Part shown: positions 11,379-21,524 of the stretch, one piece after another | Layout of the letters: every line of letters begins with the position of its first letter | Position numbering within the stretch: position 1 is the stretch's first letter | DNA from: DASRAU01 sp036005805 | GTDB taxonomy: Bacteria; Acidobacteriota; Polarisedimenticolia; Gp22-AA2 | Direction: 5' to 3' | Assembly (NCBI GenBank): GCA_036005805.1 | Contig: DASYQE010000255.1 | Span: 1 to 30,662 of the forward strand | DNA length: 30,662 nt | Program-made: the position numbers and the translations under genes | The notes under the pieces: model-generated | What the model saw: the letters and a program-made list of their open reading frames with translations, nothing else | What the model was told of the DNA's origin: nothing | The model's database searches: none

Positions 11379-11391
11379 AGCTCTTTGACAA
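11379..11391 (+). promoter_or_regulatory. boxA antitermination site, 23S leader
   Basis: AGCTCTTTGACAA, very close to the consensus boxA, lies about 50 nt before 23S and after the spacer tRNAs. A second boxA here is typical of rRNA operons and would renew antitermination across 23S. Confidence 0.75.
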
Positions 11392-11440
11392 TCGATCCGG
11401 TAAAGTCGCAAAGGCGCTGGGCGAGATGACCATTTTTTAT

Positions 11441-11448
<8 letters not shown>
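11387..11448 (+). repeat. 23S processing stem, 5' arm
   Basis: From GACAATCG through the first eight bases of 23S, this arm is complementary to 14462-14516 with a few mismatches and one short bulge. It would bring the two ends of 23S together for RNase III cleavage. It starts inside boxA. Confidence 0.8.
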
Positions 11449-14461
<3,013 letters not shown>

Positions 14462-14471
<10 letters not shown>

Positions 14472-14516
14472 AAAAATTCTCGCCCGCGCCTTTGCGAGTT
14501 TACCGGAACGATTGTC
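14462..14516 (+). repeat. 23S processing stem, 3' arm
   Basis: Complement of 11387-11448. It begins in the last bases of 23S and ends with GATTGTC. Two short GC hairpins follow immediately. No 5S gene lies here. Confidence 0.8.
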
Positions 14517-14553
14517 GGAGGCTTCCGCCTCCTGGCGCTGCCTTCGTGCAGCG
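14517..14553 (+). other. Two tandem GC hairpins after 23S, without T runs
   Basis: GGAGGC-TTCC-GCCTCC (14517-14532) and CGCTGC-CTTCGT-GCAGCG (14536-14553) are perfect short stems. Neither has a following T run, so they do not look like intrinsic terminators. They could protect the 3' end of the 23S precursor or act as weak pause sites. Confidence 0.5.
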
Positions 14554-14570
14554 TGCCCGCCACAAAACTG

Positions 14571-14599
14571 TTGATCCCGACGCCCGGTCGTCGTAACCT
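14571..14599 (+). promoter_or_regulatory. Possible promoter of the outer-membrane protein gene
   Basis: TTGATC (14571-14576) and TAACCT (14594-14599) are spaced by 17 bp. The -35 equals those before yebC and rimP; the -10 is poor. If it is used, the leader would be about 45 nt. The rest of 14472-14651 shows only the processing arm and two hairpins. Confidence 0.3.
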
Positions 14600-14651
14600 C
14601 AGCCCGCTTTTGCGCTTCGCCGATCGTCCATCGTTTCGCCTGCGAGGGATC

Positions 14652-16280
14652 ATGATTCGAGTTCGCCATCGTCTGACTCCGCTGCTTCTCGCCGGCCTGG
14701 CCGCGGGAGCCGCCTGCATCGCTCCGCTGTGGGCCGAGGACACCACGCACAAGTGGCAGATCGGTTTCGGTCTGTCCTACATGGCGACGACCGACTACAT
14801 TCGCAGCAACTCCGACATCGCGATCGCCTCCTCCGTCGCGGGCCAGGAGAACGGGCTGCCGTCGGTCACCGCGGTCGACGAGCGTCCCGACGAGAACATG
14901 CTCAACGAGCCCACCGTCGCGGACGATTTCCGCTTCGACTTCAACGCCAGCTACGGCCTCACGCGGTGGCTGGCGCTCGAGGTGTCGACGGGCTACATGA
15001 AATCCGACGTCGGGAACATCGAGTTCTTCTTCAAGGACTCGACCATCAATTACGGCGGGACGTTCGGTTCCAGCACGCCGGCCATCTGCGGCCCCAACCT
15101 CAACGCTCCCTGCACGCGTTACAACGTCAACACGCCCTCCACGCCGGCGACGAACTCGTTCGTGCCCGTCGGGACCCTCACCGAGATTCCTCTGCAGTTG
15201 AGCGCGCTGGTCCGCTTCCGGCCCGAGAGCCCGCTCGATCCGTACGTGGGGCTCGGCATCGGTTACCTGTTCACCGACCTGCAGACGGGAGCGGAGTTCA
15301 ACGAGCGCGGCCGGGGCATCGCGAACCTCACGGTCAGCACGGAGCTGGCCGGTGAGTACACCGACACGTCGGGTCCCCCGACGCGCACGTCCAATACCGG
15401 GTTCACGGTCGGCGCGATGACGGCCGAGGTCACGAGCGACTTCTCCTGGCACGCGGTCGCGGGCGTGGACTACTTCATCAACGATCACTTCTCGGTGTAC
15501 GTGGACGCCCGGTACACCTGGACCGACTCGGCCGTGAACATCACCGTGGATGGAGCGCACCAGGTGCTGCTGGCCACGCTGGCGCCCGGCAAGCTGCAGA
15601 CGTTCACGCGCGACACCCCCGATTCCTGGGAAGACACCGGGATCTCCGGGTGCGGCCAGTGCGCCGGCGACCACCTCTTCGCCACCGAGGACAGCAACGG
15701 CAACGGCACGCTCGACCTTGGCGTGGGCGAGGATGGCGGCAAGCTCTACCTCTACCCCATGGGTCCCAATCCGAACAGTCCGTCGGGCGCGTGGACCGCC
15801 GCCGACGCGGTCCAGGTGATTGACTGCACGAACGACACCATCTGTCCCTGGCGCGGCAACGCGAATGACTTCCGCGGTCCCGGGACCGACACCAACCCGG
15901 ACCAGGACTATGAGGAGCCGGGAGAGGGCTTCGATCGCGAGGATCGCAACCAGAACCGGATCATGGACCGCTTCGTCTATTACGGCGTCGACGTGTGCAG
16001 CCTGCCCGGCGCCACGCCGCAGAACACCCCCGGATGCACCGAGAACGACATCGTCCCCACCACGCAGTTCGTCTGGCCGGGCAATGGATGCACGCCCGCC
16101 ATTCCGGAACCGAAGACCGGCTCCTACGTCCCGGAAGGTTGTCCAGCCGGTCCGCCCAACGCGGTGGGGGACGTGTCGGGCGCCGACTCGGACAACCCTT
16201 CCGACGTGTACATCATCCAGGGAGGGGAGATTAAGCTGGGCGGCTTCTCCCTCGGAATCGGATTCAAGATCACGTTCTGA
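14652..16280 (+). CDS. Exported OmpW-like beta-barrel protein with a long acidic insert
   Basis: A 542-residue protein predicted to be exported to the outer membrane. The start has a signal peptide: basic MIRVRHR, a hydrophobic stretch LLLAGLAAGAACIAPL, then a probable cut after LWA. The mature part opens with a strand (HKWQIGFGLSYMAT) and has barrel segments resembling OmpW-type porins (EIPLQLSALVRFRPESPLDP, YVGLGIGYLF, WHAVAGVDYFINDHFSVYVD). It ends in LGGFSLGIGFKITF with the terminal Phe that barrel assembly recognises. Between about residues 297 and 525 is a Cys-, Asp- and Asn-rich insert with calcium-loop-like EDSNGNGTLDLG and DREDRNQNRIMDRF. I chose ATG 14652 (GAGGG upstream); the frame is open further but would enter 23S. 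It sits between 23S and 5S rRNA. The substrate is unknown, and the OmpW relation is by pattern only. Confidence 0.8.
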   Translation: MIRVRHRLTPLLLAGLAAGAACIAPLWAEDTTHKWQIGFGLSYMATTDYIRSNSDIAIASSVAGQENGLPSVTAVDERPDENMLNEPTVADDFRFDFNASYGLTRWLALEVSTGYMKSDVGNIEFFFKDSTINYGGTFGSSTPAICGPNLNAPCTRYNVNTPSTPATNSFVPVGTLTEIPLQLSALVRFRPESPLDPYVGLGIGYLFTDLQTGAEFNERGRGIANLTVSTELAGEYTDTSGPPTRTSNTGFTVGAMTAEVTSDFSWHAVAGVDYFINDHFSVYVDARYTWTDSAVNITVDGAHQVLLATLAPGKLQTFTRDTPDSWEDTGISGCGQCAGDHLFATEDSNGNGTLDLGVGEDGGKLYLYPMGPNPNSPSGAWTAADAVQVIDCTNDTICPWRGNANDFRGPGTDTNPDQDYEEPGEGFDREDRNQNRIMDRFVYYGVDVCSLPGATPQNTPGCTENDIVPTTQFVWPGNGCTPAIPEPKTGSYVPEGCPAGPPNAVGDVSGADSDNPSDVYIIQGGEIKLGGFSLGIGFKITF

Positions 16281-16298
16281 AGCAGCGAGCGCGACCTC

Positions 16299-16328
16299 TT
16301 GCGCCGGTCCGCGGGTTCGTAGTAGAGT
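16299..16328 (+). promoter_or_regulatory. Dedicated promoter of the 5S rRNA gene
   Basis: TTGCGC (16299-16304), 18 bp, then TAGAGT (16323-16328). From the -10 on, about 20 of 25 bases match the 16S promoter region at 9275 (TAGAGT, CGC, CCTCT and GACAT blocks). CTCTTTGACA at 16335-16344 also equals the core of the boxA before 23S, but it falls at the expected start site. The 5S begins about 25 nt after the -10. Confidence 0.65.
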
Positions 16329-16352
16329 GCGCACCTCTTTGACATCCTGAGT

Positions 16353-16472
16353 TTCCCGGCGACCATAGCGGAGGGGTCACACCCGTTCCCATTCCGAACA
16401 CGGTAGTTAAGCCCTCCAGCGCCGATGGTACTGCGCTGGCAACGGCGTGGAAGAGTAGGACATTGCCGGGAC
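16353..16472 (+). rRNA. rrf: 5S ribosomal RNA
   Basis: About 120 nt. The terminal stem TCCCGGC / TGCCGGGA, the loop block CCCATTCCGAACACGG and the CGCCGATGGTACTGCG segment identify 5S. It is separated from the 23S end by about 1.9 kb holding a protein gene, and has its own promoter and terminator. Ends are approximate. Confidence 0.95.
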
Positions 16473-16483
16473 CTTTTTTTAAG

Positions 16484-16515
16484 CAAGCCCGCGGCGTGCC
16501 GCGGGCTTGTTTTTT
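16484..16515 (+). terminator. Strong intrinsic terminator after 5S
   Basis: Perfect 11-bp stem CAAGCCCGCGG / CCGCGGGCTTG with a CGTG loop and six Ts. It closes the 5S unit and isolates it from yebC. Confidence 0.95.
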
Positions 16516-16547
16516 GTCCGCCTTCGGCTGCGGCCAACGCCTCACCG

Positions 16548-16576
16548 TTGATCTTTAGCGCCCGGCCGCCTAGAAT
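16548..16576 (+). promoter_or_regulatory. Putative sigma70 promoter of yebC-ruvC
   Basis: TTGATC (16548-16553), 17 bp, TAGAAT (16571-16576). The yebC start codon is 30 nt beyond the -10, and the 5S terminator lies just upstream. Confidence 0.65.
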
Positions 16577-16605
16577 GGCGCCGCTCAAACGAGGAAGGAA
16601 ACCCC

Positions 16606-17361
16606 ATGTCCGGCCACTCCAAATGGCACACCATCAAGCACAAGAAGGGCGCCGCTGACGCCAAGCGCGGGCGCGTCTTCACCAAGATCATCAAGGAGAT
16701 CACCGTGGCCGCTCGCGTCGGGGGAGGGGACCCGAACGGCAACCCGCGGCTCAGGACCGTGCTCGCCGCCGCCAAGTCGGCGAACATGCCCAAGGACAAC
16801 ATCGAAAAGGCGATCAAGAAGGGGACCGGGGAACTGGCCGGCGTCAGCTACGACGAGGTCTCCTACGAAGGGTACGGTCCGGGCGGCGTGGCGATGTTCG
16901 TCCAGGCGCTGACCGACAATCGCAACCGCACCCTCCCTGAAATCCGTCACCTGTTCTCGAAGTTCGGCGGCAACCTCGGCGAGTCCAACTGCGTCGGCTG
17001 GATGTTCGAGAAGAAGGGCTACGTCGTCGTCGCGAAATCGGCCGCGAACGAGGACACGCTCATGGAGATCGTCATCGACGCGGGCGGCGAGGACGTCCGC
17101 GAGGACGGCGACAACTGGGAAATCTTCACGCCCACCGAGCGGCTGGAGCAGGTCCGCGAGGCGATCTCCGGCAAGGGCATCGCGGTCGCCACGGCCGAAG
17201 TGTCGATGGTCCCGAAGAACACCGTCAAGGTCGAGGGCAAGAACGCGCAGCGGGTCCTCGCCATGATGGAAGGCCTCGAGGAGCACGACGACGTCCAGAA
17301 CGTCTGGGCCAACTTCGACATCGACGACGCGGAGATCGGCGAGGAGCGGGCGGCGTCCTGA
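16606..17361 (+). CDS. yebC: YebC/PmpR family protein
   Basis: A 251-residue protein of the usual YebC length. Members have been described as DNA-binding transcriptional regulators, and more recent work links the family to relieving ribosome stalling at proline stretches. The N-terminus MSGHSKWHTIKHKKGAADAK is diagnostic. AAKSANMPKDNIEKAIKKG, YEGYGPGGVA and the LTDNRNRTLPEIRHLFSK...GNLGESNCVGWMF segment follow. AGGAAGG lies upstream of the ATG. The ruvC start is six bases after the stop; yebC-ruvC linkage is widespread. Confidence 0.96.
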   Translation: MSGHSKWHTIKHKKGAADAKRGRVFTKIIKEITVAARVGGGDPNGNPRLRTVLAAAKSANMPKDNIEKAIKKGTGELAGVSYDEVSYEGYGPGGVAMFVQALTDNRNRTLPEIRHLFSKFGGNLGESNCVGWMFEKKGYVVVAKSAANEDTLMEIVIDAGGEDVREDGDNWEIFTPTERLEQVREAISGKGIAVATAEVSMVPKNTVKVEGKNAQRVLAMMEGLEEHDDVQNVWANFDIDDAEIGEERAAS

Positions 17362-17367
17362 CACGGG

Positions 17368-17868
17368 ATGCTCATCCTCGGCCTCGATCCCGGTTCCAAT
17401 CGGACCGGCTACGGGCTGATTGAAAGCGGCGGCGGCCGCCTGCGGGCCGTGACCTACGGCGTCATCCAGGCGCCGCGCGACACACCCTTTCTCGATCGAC
17501 TGCCGCTCCTGGCCCGTCAGTTGGAGGACCTGATCCAGCGCACGCGCCCCGACGCCGTCGCGGCGGAGGACATCTTCCTCGCACGCAACACCCGCGTCGC
17601 CCTCAAGCTCGGCCACGTCCGCGGGGCGGCGCTCCTCTCGGTTCTCAGCGCCGGCATCCCGGTTCACGAGTATGCGCCACGGCTGGTGAAGAAGTCCGTC
17701 ACCGGATTCGGCGGGGCCGAAAAAGAGCAGGTCTGCCGGATGGTCCGGATGCTCCTCGGCGTGCGCGAAGAGATCCGGCTCCTCGACGCCTCGGACGCCC
17801 TCGCCGTCGCCATCTGCCACGCACATGCCGGCCCGGGTCTTCCGGGATCCGGCGCGGCCCGGGCCTGA
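17368..17868 (+). CDS. ruvC: Holliday junction resolvase RuvC
   Basis: A 166-residue RuvC endonuclease that cuts four-way DNA junctions symmetrically as a dimer with the RuvAB motor. The RNase H-like fold is visible. Acidic residues of the active site are Asp7 in ILGLDPGSNRTGYG, Glu in AVAAEDIFLARN (about residue 67), and two Asp in LLDASDALAVAICHAH near residue 140. The VKKSVTGFGGAEKEQV segment is the usual DNA-contact region. It is separated from ruvA by a 3-kb gene, while all are read in the same direction. Confidence 0.96.
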   Translation: MLILGLDPGSNRTGYGLIESGGGRLRAVTYGVIQAPRDTPFLDRLPLLARQLEDLIQRTRPDAVAAEDIFLARNTRVALKLGHVRGAALLSVLSAGIPVHEYAPRLVKKSVTGFGGAEKEQVCRMVRMLLGVREEIRLLDASDALAVAICHAHAGPGLPGSGAARA

Positions 17869-17881
17869 GCGGGTGGGTTCC

Positions 17882-20800
17882 ATGAACCGGGTCGAGGGGC
17901 GGCGCCGCTTCTTGTTCCTTTTCGCGGCCGCCGCCGTGGCGATTCTTTTCGCCGCCACGACGATCGTGCGCATCCCCGACGGCGCCTGGGCGGTGCGCAC
18001 TTGGAAGGGCGGCGGGACGCCCGATCTCCTGGAGCCCGGGTGGGCGCTGCGCTTCCCGGGCCTGCAGCGCCTCGAACGCTTCCCCGGCGGCGAAGTCCGC
18101 GCCGTCGGCAGGAGCGATGCCGCTTCCCGCGAAGGGACCCACGTCGGGCTGCCCTTCGAGGTCCGGATGAAGCCGGGCTCCCAGGGGATCCTCGAGCTGG
18201 CGCGCGCCGGCCGCGGCGACGCCGCCGGGGAACTGGCCCGCCGCGCGGCCGGTCGCCTCACGGAGCTGGCGGCCGGAGCCGGCACTTACGACCTGGCATC
18301 GGGGCAGGCCCGCGCCGCCCTCGAAGCCGGAGTGCGCGATTTCCTGCGGCGCGACGCGCCCGAGGTGCAGGTCGAGGTGGCGCTGGGCGAGCCGGAGCTC
18401 GCCCCCGAGGTCCGGGCCTCGTTCGCGCGTGAGAGCCTCTACGCCTCGCGCGTCGACACCGGGCTCCACGTCCTGCTCATCGGGCTCGACGGCGCCGACT
18501 GGGACGTGATCGATCCCATGATCGCCCGGGGGGAGCTGCCGCAGCTCGCCGCACTGCGGCGCTCGGGAGCCTGGGGCCGCCTGCGCAGCAACGTGCCGAC
18601 CTTGTCGCCCTTGCTGTGGACCACCGTGGCGACCGGCAAATCCCCCGATCGCCACGGCATCAACGATTTCCTCGTCGTGGATCCGAAAACCAACAAGCGT
18701 GTCCCCATCAATGCGACGTTCCGCAGGGTGCGCGCGTTCTGGAACATCCTCAGCGAAGCCGACCTGCCCGTGGACGTCATCGCCTGGTGGGCCAGCTGGC
18801 CGGCCGAACCGGTACGCGGACACCTGATTTCCGATCGCGTCGCGTATTCGACCTTCGACATCTCCGACCGCGGCGCCGCGAGCCGCGCCGTCTTTCCCGC
18901 GGACTACGCCCCCACCGTCGAGCGGCTGCGCGTGCGCGACGCCGACGTGACCTGGGAGCAGGTGTCGCGCTTCCTGCACGTGTCGCGCTTCGAGCTGGAG
19001 GCGGCGCGTGCGTCGGCGGAACGCCGTCCCGGGACCGCCCCGCCGTCCGAGGCGCAGACCTCCATCCAGGTGTTCACGCGCGTCCTCGCCGCGACGGAGA
19101 CCTACCGCCGCGTGGCCCTGGATTTGTTGCGCCACGGCGGAAAGGATCGGCGGCTGCTCGCGGTCTATTTCCAGGGGATCGACGAGGTCAACCACCGCTT
19201 CGCCCACTGCGCGCCGCCGCGGGCCGCGCTGTGCCCGGCGGCGGACTACCCGCGCTTCAAGGATGCCGTGGCCGAGTTCTATCGCTACCAGGACGGCATC
19301 GTCGGGGAGCTGCTGCAGGCCGATCCCGACGCCACGACGCTTCTGCTCTCCGATCACGGGTTCGCCAGCGGCGAGGCGCGTCCGACCGACGTCACGCCGT
19401 TCATCGAGGGCAAGCCCGGTCTCTGGCACGACATCGTCGGAGTGTTCGCGGCGCGCGGCCCCGCCATCCGTCCGGGGGAGGTCCCGACGGTGACGTTGTA
19501 CGACATCGCCCCGACGCTCCTCTACCTGCTGGGCCTGCCCGTCGCGCAGGACATGCCGGGCAAGGTCCTGCAGCAGGCGATCGACCCGAAGTTCCTGGCG
19601 GCGCATCCGGCGAAGCAGGTCCCCTCGTACGAAGGGCTCGGAGGGACGGACCTGCACGCCTCCCGCCCACCTGGCAGCGCGGAGCGGGACACCGGGGATC
19701 AGGCGGCGGACGAGGAGATGGTGGCGCAGCTCCGATCGCTCGGCTACATCGGTGGCAGCGACGACGGGTCTGCGCCCTCCGATGCGGGCGCGCCGGGAAC
19801 AGCCGGTCCAGGTCCTCCGGGAGCGGGAGCCGGTGTCCCGGCTCCCACCGGGCCCGCGGCGGGCGCACCGGCCGGCACCGCCGGCGTTCCCACCATCCTC
19901 TACCACGCCAACCTCGCGGGCGTGTATCTGGCGAAGCGCCAGCTCGATCGGGCCGAGGAGGAGATCAACAAGGGGCTGGCGCTGGATCCGCACGCGCCGC
20001 CGATCCTGCTGGCGCAGTCGATGCTCCACGAGATGCGGGGCCAGCCGGAGAAGGCGGTCGAGATCCTGCGCGATCTCGTCCCCGCCGATCCGCAGGCGGC
20101 GCCGGCCCGCCTGGTCACCATCGCGAACCTCTACGTGCGGATGCAGAAGCCGGCCGACGGTGTCGCGTACTTCCTGTCGGTCCGCGACCCGGGAACGCCG
20201 GGATTCGAGGCGGCGCGCCAGACCGGCCTCGGGATCGTGCAGGCCGCGGCCGGCCGGAACGGGGAGGCCGAAACGGCGCTGCGGCAGGCGCTCAAGCTCG
20301 ATCCCGTCTCGGTCCAGGCGATGCAGGAGCTCTTCGTGCTGCTCGACGGGCAGGGACGCGCGCAGGATGTCGAGGGGCCGCTGCGCGCCGGCTTGAAACG
20401 ACCCCAGGCGCCGGCCATGTTCCACAACCTGCTGGGACTGGTGCTGAAGCGGCGCGGCGACACGAGGGGTGCCGAGATGGAGCTCCGGCAGGCGCTGGAA
20501 GCTTCCCCGGACCTGGTGGGCGCCCTGGCCAACCTGGGCGGGTTGTACCTGCAGGAGAACCGTGTCCCCGAGGCGGTCAGCGTCCTCGAGAGCGCTCTCG
20601 AGAAAGACCCGCGCAACGTCGAGGCGCGCACCAATCTCATCGTCGCCCTCGGCATGGAGAAGAACCTCGACGCGGCGCGCGGCCGCTTCGAAGACGGCGA
20701 AAAGCAGGGGCTGAAGGCGCCCCAGTTCTACAATGCGTGGGCGTATGCGCTGCATCTCAACGGACGGCGCGAGGAGGCGCTCGAGGCCCTGCGCCAGTCG

Positions 20801-20884
20801 CTGCGCCTCGACCCGCGCCAGGACGATGCCCGCCGCCTCCAGCAGATGATCGAAACGGCCGACATCGCCCCCACCGGCCGCTGA
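17882..20884 (+). CDS. Membrane-anchored SPFH-like / alkaline-phosphatase-superfamily / TPR protein
   Basis: A 1000-residue fusion. Residues 1-30 are a basic start and one membrane helix (FLFLFAAAAVAILFAATTIV). Residues 30-198 resemble an SPFH/prohibitin domain (DLLEPGWALRFPGLQRLERF, then a helical part). From 198 to about 570 is an alkaline-phosphatase-superfamily domain with all expected metal sites: Asp203 (IGLDGADWD), nucleophile Ser242 (PTLSPLLWTTVATG), Asp434/His438 (IDEVNH), Asp491/His492 (SDHGF) and His516. A Pro/Gly/Ala linker (about 622-672) leads to TPR repeats to the end (for example AEEEINKGLALDPHAPP). The bulk probably faces the periplasm. The substrate is unknown; a phosphodiester, phosphoglycan or lipid head group is plausible. 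ATG 17882 is chosen over an upstream ATG inside ruvC. ruvA follows after 12 bp. The SPFH call is less sure than the other domains. Confidence 0.85.
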   Translation: MNRVEGRRRFLFLFAAAAVAILFAATTIVRIPDGAWAVRTWKGGGTPDLLEPGWALRFPGLQRLERFPGGEVRAVGRSDAASREGTHVGLPFEVRMKPGSQGILELARAGRGDAAGELARRAAGRLTELAAGAGTYDLASGQARAALEAGVRDFLRRDAPEVQVEVALGEPELAPEVRASFARESLYASRVDTGLHVLLIGLDGADWDVIDPMIARGELPQLAALRRSGAWGRLRSNVPTLSPLLWTTVATGKSPDRHGINDFLVVDPKTNKRVPINATFRRVRAFWNILSEADLPVDVIAWWASWPAEPVRGHLISDRVAYSTFDISDRGAASRAVFPADYAPTVERLRVRDADVTWEQVSRFLHVSRFELEAARASAERRPGTAPPSEAQTSIQVFTRVLAATETYRRVALDLLRHGGKDRRLLAVYFQGIDEVNHRFAHCAPPRAALCPAADYPRFKDAVAEFYRYQDGIVGELLQADPDATTLLLSDHGFASGEARPTDVTPFIEGKPGLWHDIVGVFAARGPAIRPGEVPTVTLYDIAPTLLYLLGLPVAQDMPGKVLQQAIDPKFLAAHPAKQVPSYEGLGGTDLHASRPPGSAERDTGDQAADEEMVAQLRSLGYIGGSDDGSAPSDAGAPGTAGPGPPGAGAGVPAPTGPAAGAPAGTAGVPTILYHANLAGVYLAKRQLDRAEEEINKGLALDPHAPPILLAQSMLHEMRGQPEKAVEILRDLVPADPQAAPARLVTIANLYVRMQKPADGVAYFLSVRDPGTPGFEAARQTGLGIVQAAAGRNGEAETALRQALKLDPVSVQAMQELFVLLDGQGRAQDVEGPLRAGLKRPQAPAMFHNLLGLVLKRRGDTRGAEMELRQALEASPDLVGALANLGGLYLQENRVPEAVSVLESALEKDPRNVEARTNLIVALGMEKNLDAARGRFEDGEKQGLKAPQFYNAWAYALHLNGRREEALEALRQSLRLDPRQDDARRLQQMIETADIAPTGR

Positions 20885-20896
20885 GCGAAGACGACG

Positions 20897-21487
20897 ATGA
20901 TCGCGCGGCTGAGCGGCACCCTCCTCGAGAAGAACCCGGGACTCCTCGTCCTGGACGTCGCCGGCGTGGGTTACGAGGTGACGATCCCGCTCGGCACCTT
21001 CCGCGTCGTGGGAGAACCGGGGGCGCGCGTCGAACTGCACGTCCACACGCACGTGCGCGAGGACACCCTGGCGCTGTACGGTTTCGCGACGCGGCTGGAA
21101 AAGGAGCTGTTCGTCCGCCTGCTGGCGGTCAACGGGGTCGGTCCCAAGACCGCCGTCGCGCTGCTGTCGGGGCTCGGCGCGGAGCCGCTGGTCGAGGCGG
21201 TGCGCCGCCGCGACATCCGCCGTCTCAGCGGCGCGCCCGGGATCGGACGCAAGACCGCCGAGCGCATCGCGCTCGACCTCGCCGATCGCCTCGAGTCGCT
21301 CGCGGCGCCGGAGCGGGGTGATGCTTTGCCCGAAAGCATGAAGGAAGACCTGGTCTCGGCGCTCGTGAACCTCGGCTACAATGCGCGCGCCGCCTCGGAG
21401 GCCGCGGCCGGTGCGCTCGATGGCGCCCCGACCGAGCCGCCGTTCGAGGATCTGCTCCGCCGGGCCCTCCGGACCCTGTCGCGCTGA
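20897..21487 (+). CDS. ruvA: Holliday junction branch migration protein RuvA
   Basis: A 196-residue RuvA, of usual length. It forms tetramers that hold the Holliday junction and load RuvB. Domain I is an OB fold (MIARLSGTLLEKN, VAGVGYEV, THVREDTLALYGF). Domain II has two helix-hairpin-helix motifs (LAVNGVGPKTAVALLSGLG and LSGAPGIGRKTAERIALDL). The C-terminal domain III that binds RuvB (MKEDLVSALVNLGYNARAAS) follows a short flexible linker. ruvB starts 37 bp after the stop. Confidence 0.97.
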   Translation: MIARLSGTLLEKNPGLLVLDVAGVGYEVTIPLGTFRVVGEPGARVELHVHTHVREDTLALYGFATRLEKELFVRLLAVNGVGPKTAVALLSGLGAEPLVEAVRRRDIRRLSGAPGIGRKTAERIALDLADRLESLAAPERGDALPESMKEDLVSALVNLGYNARAASEAAAGALDGAPTEPPFEDLLRRALRTLSR

Positions 21488-21524
21488 ACCGCGCGGGGCG
21501 AGACGGCCGCGCGGCGCGACTGAG

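Noticed and set aside
16335..16344. A functional boxA in the 5S leader
   Set aside because: The sequence matches, but it coincides with the expected transcription start and aligns with the start region of the 16S promoter, so it cannot be claimed as RNA-level boxA.
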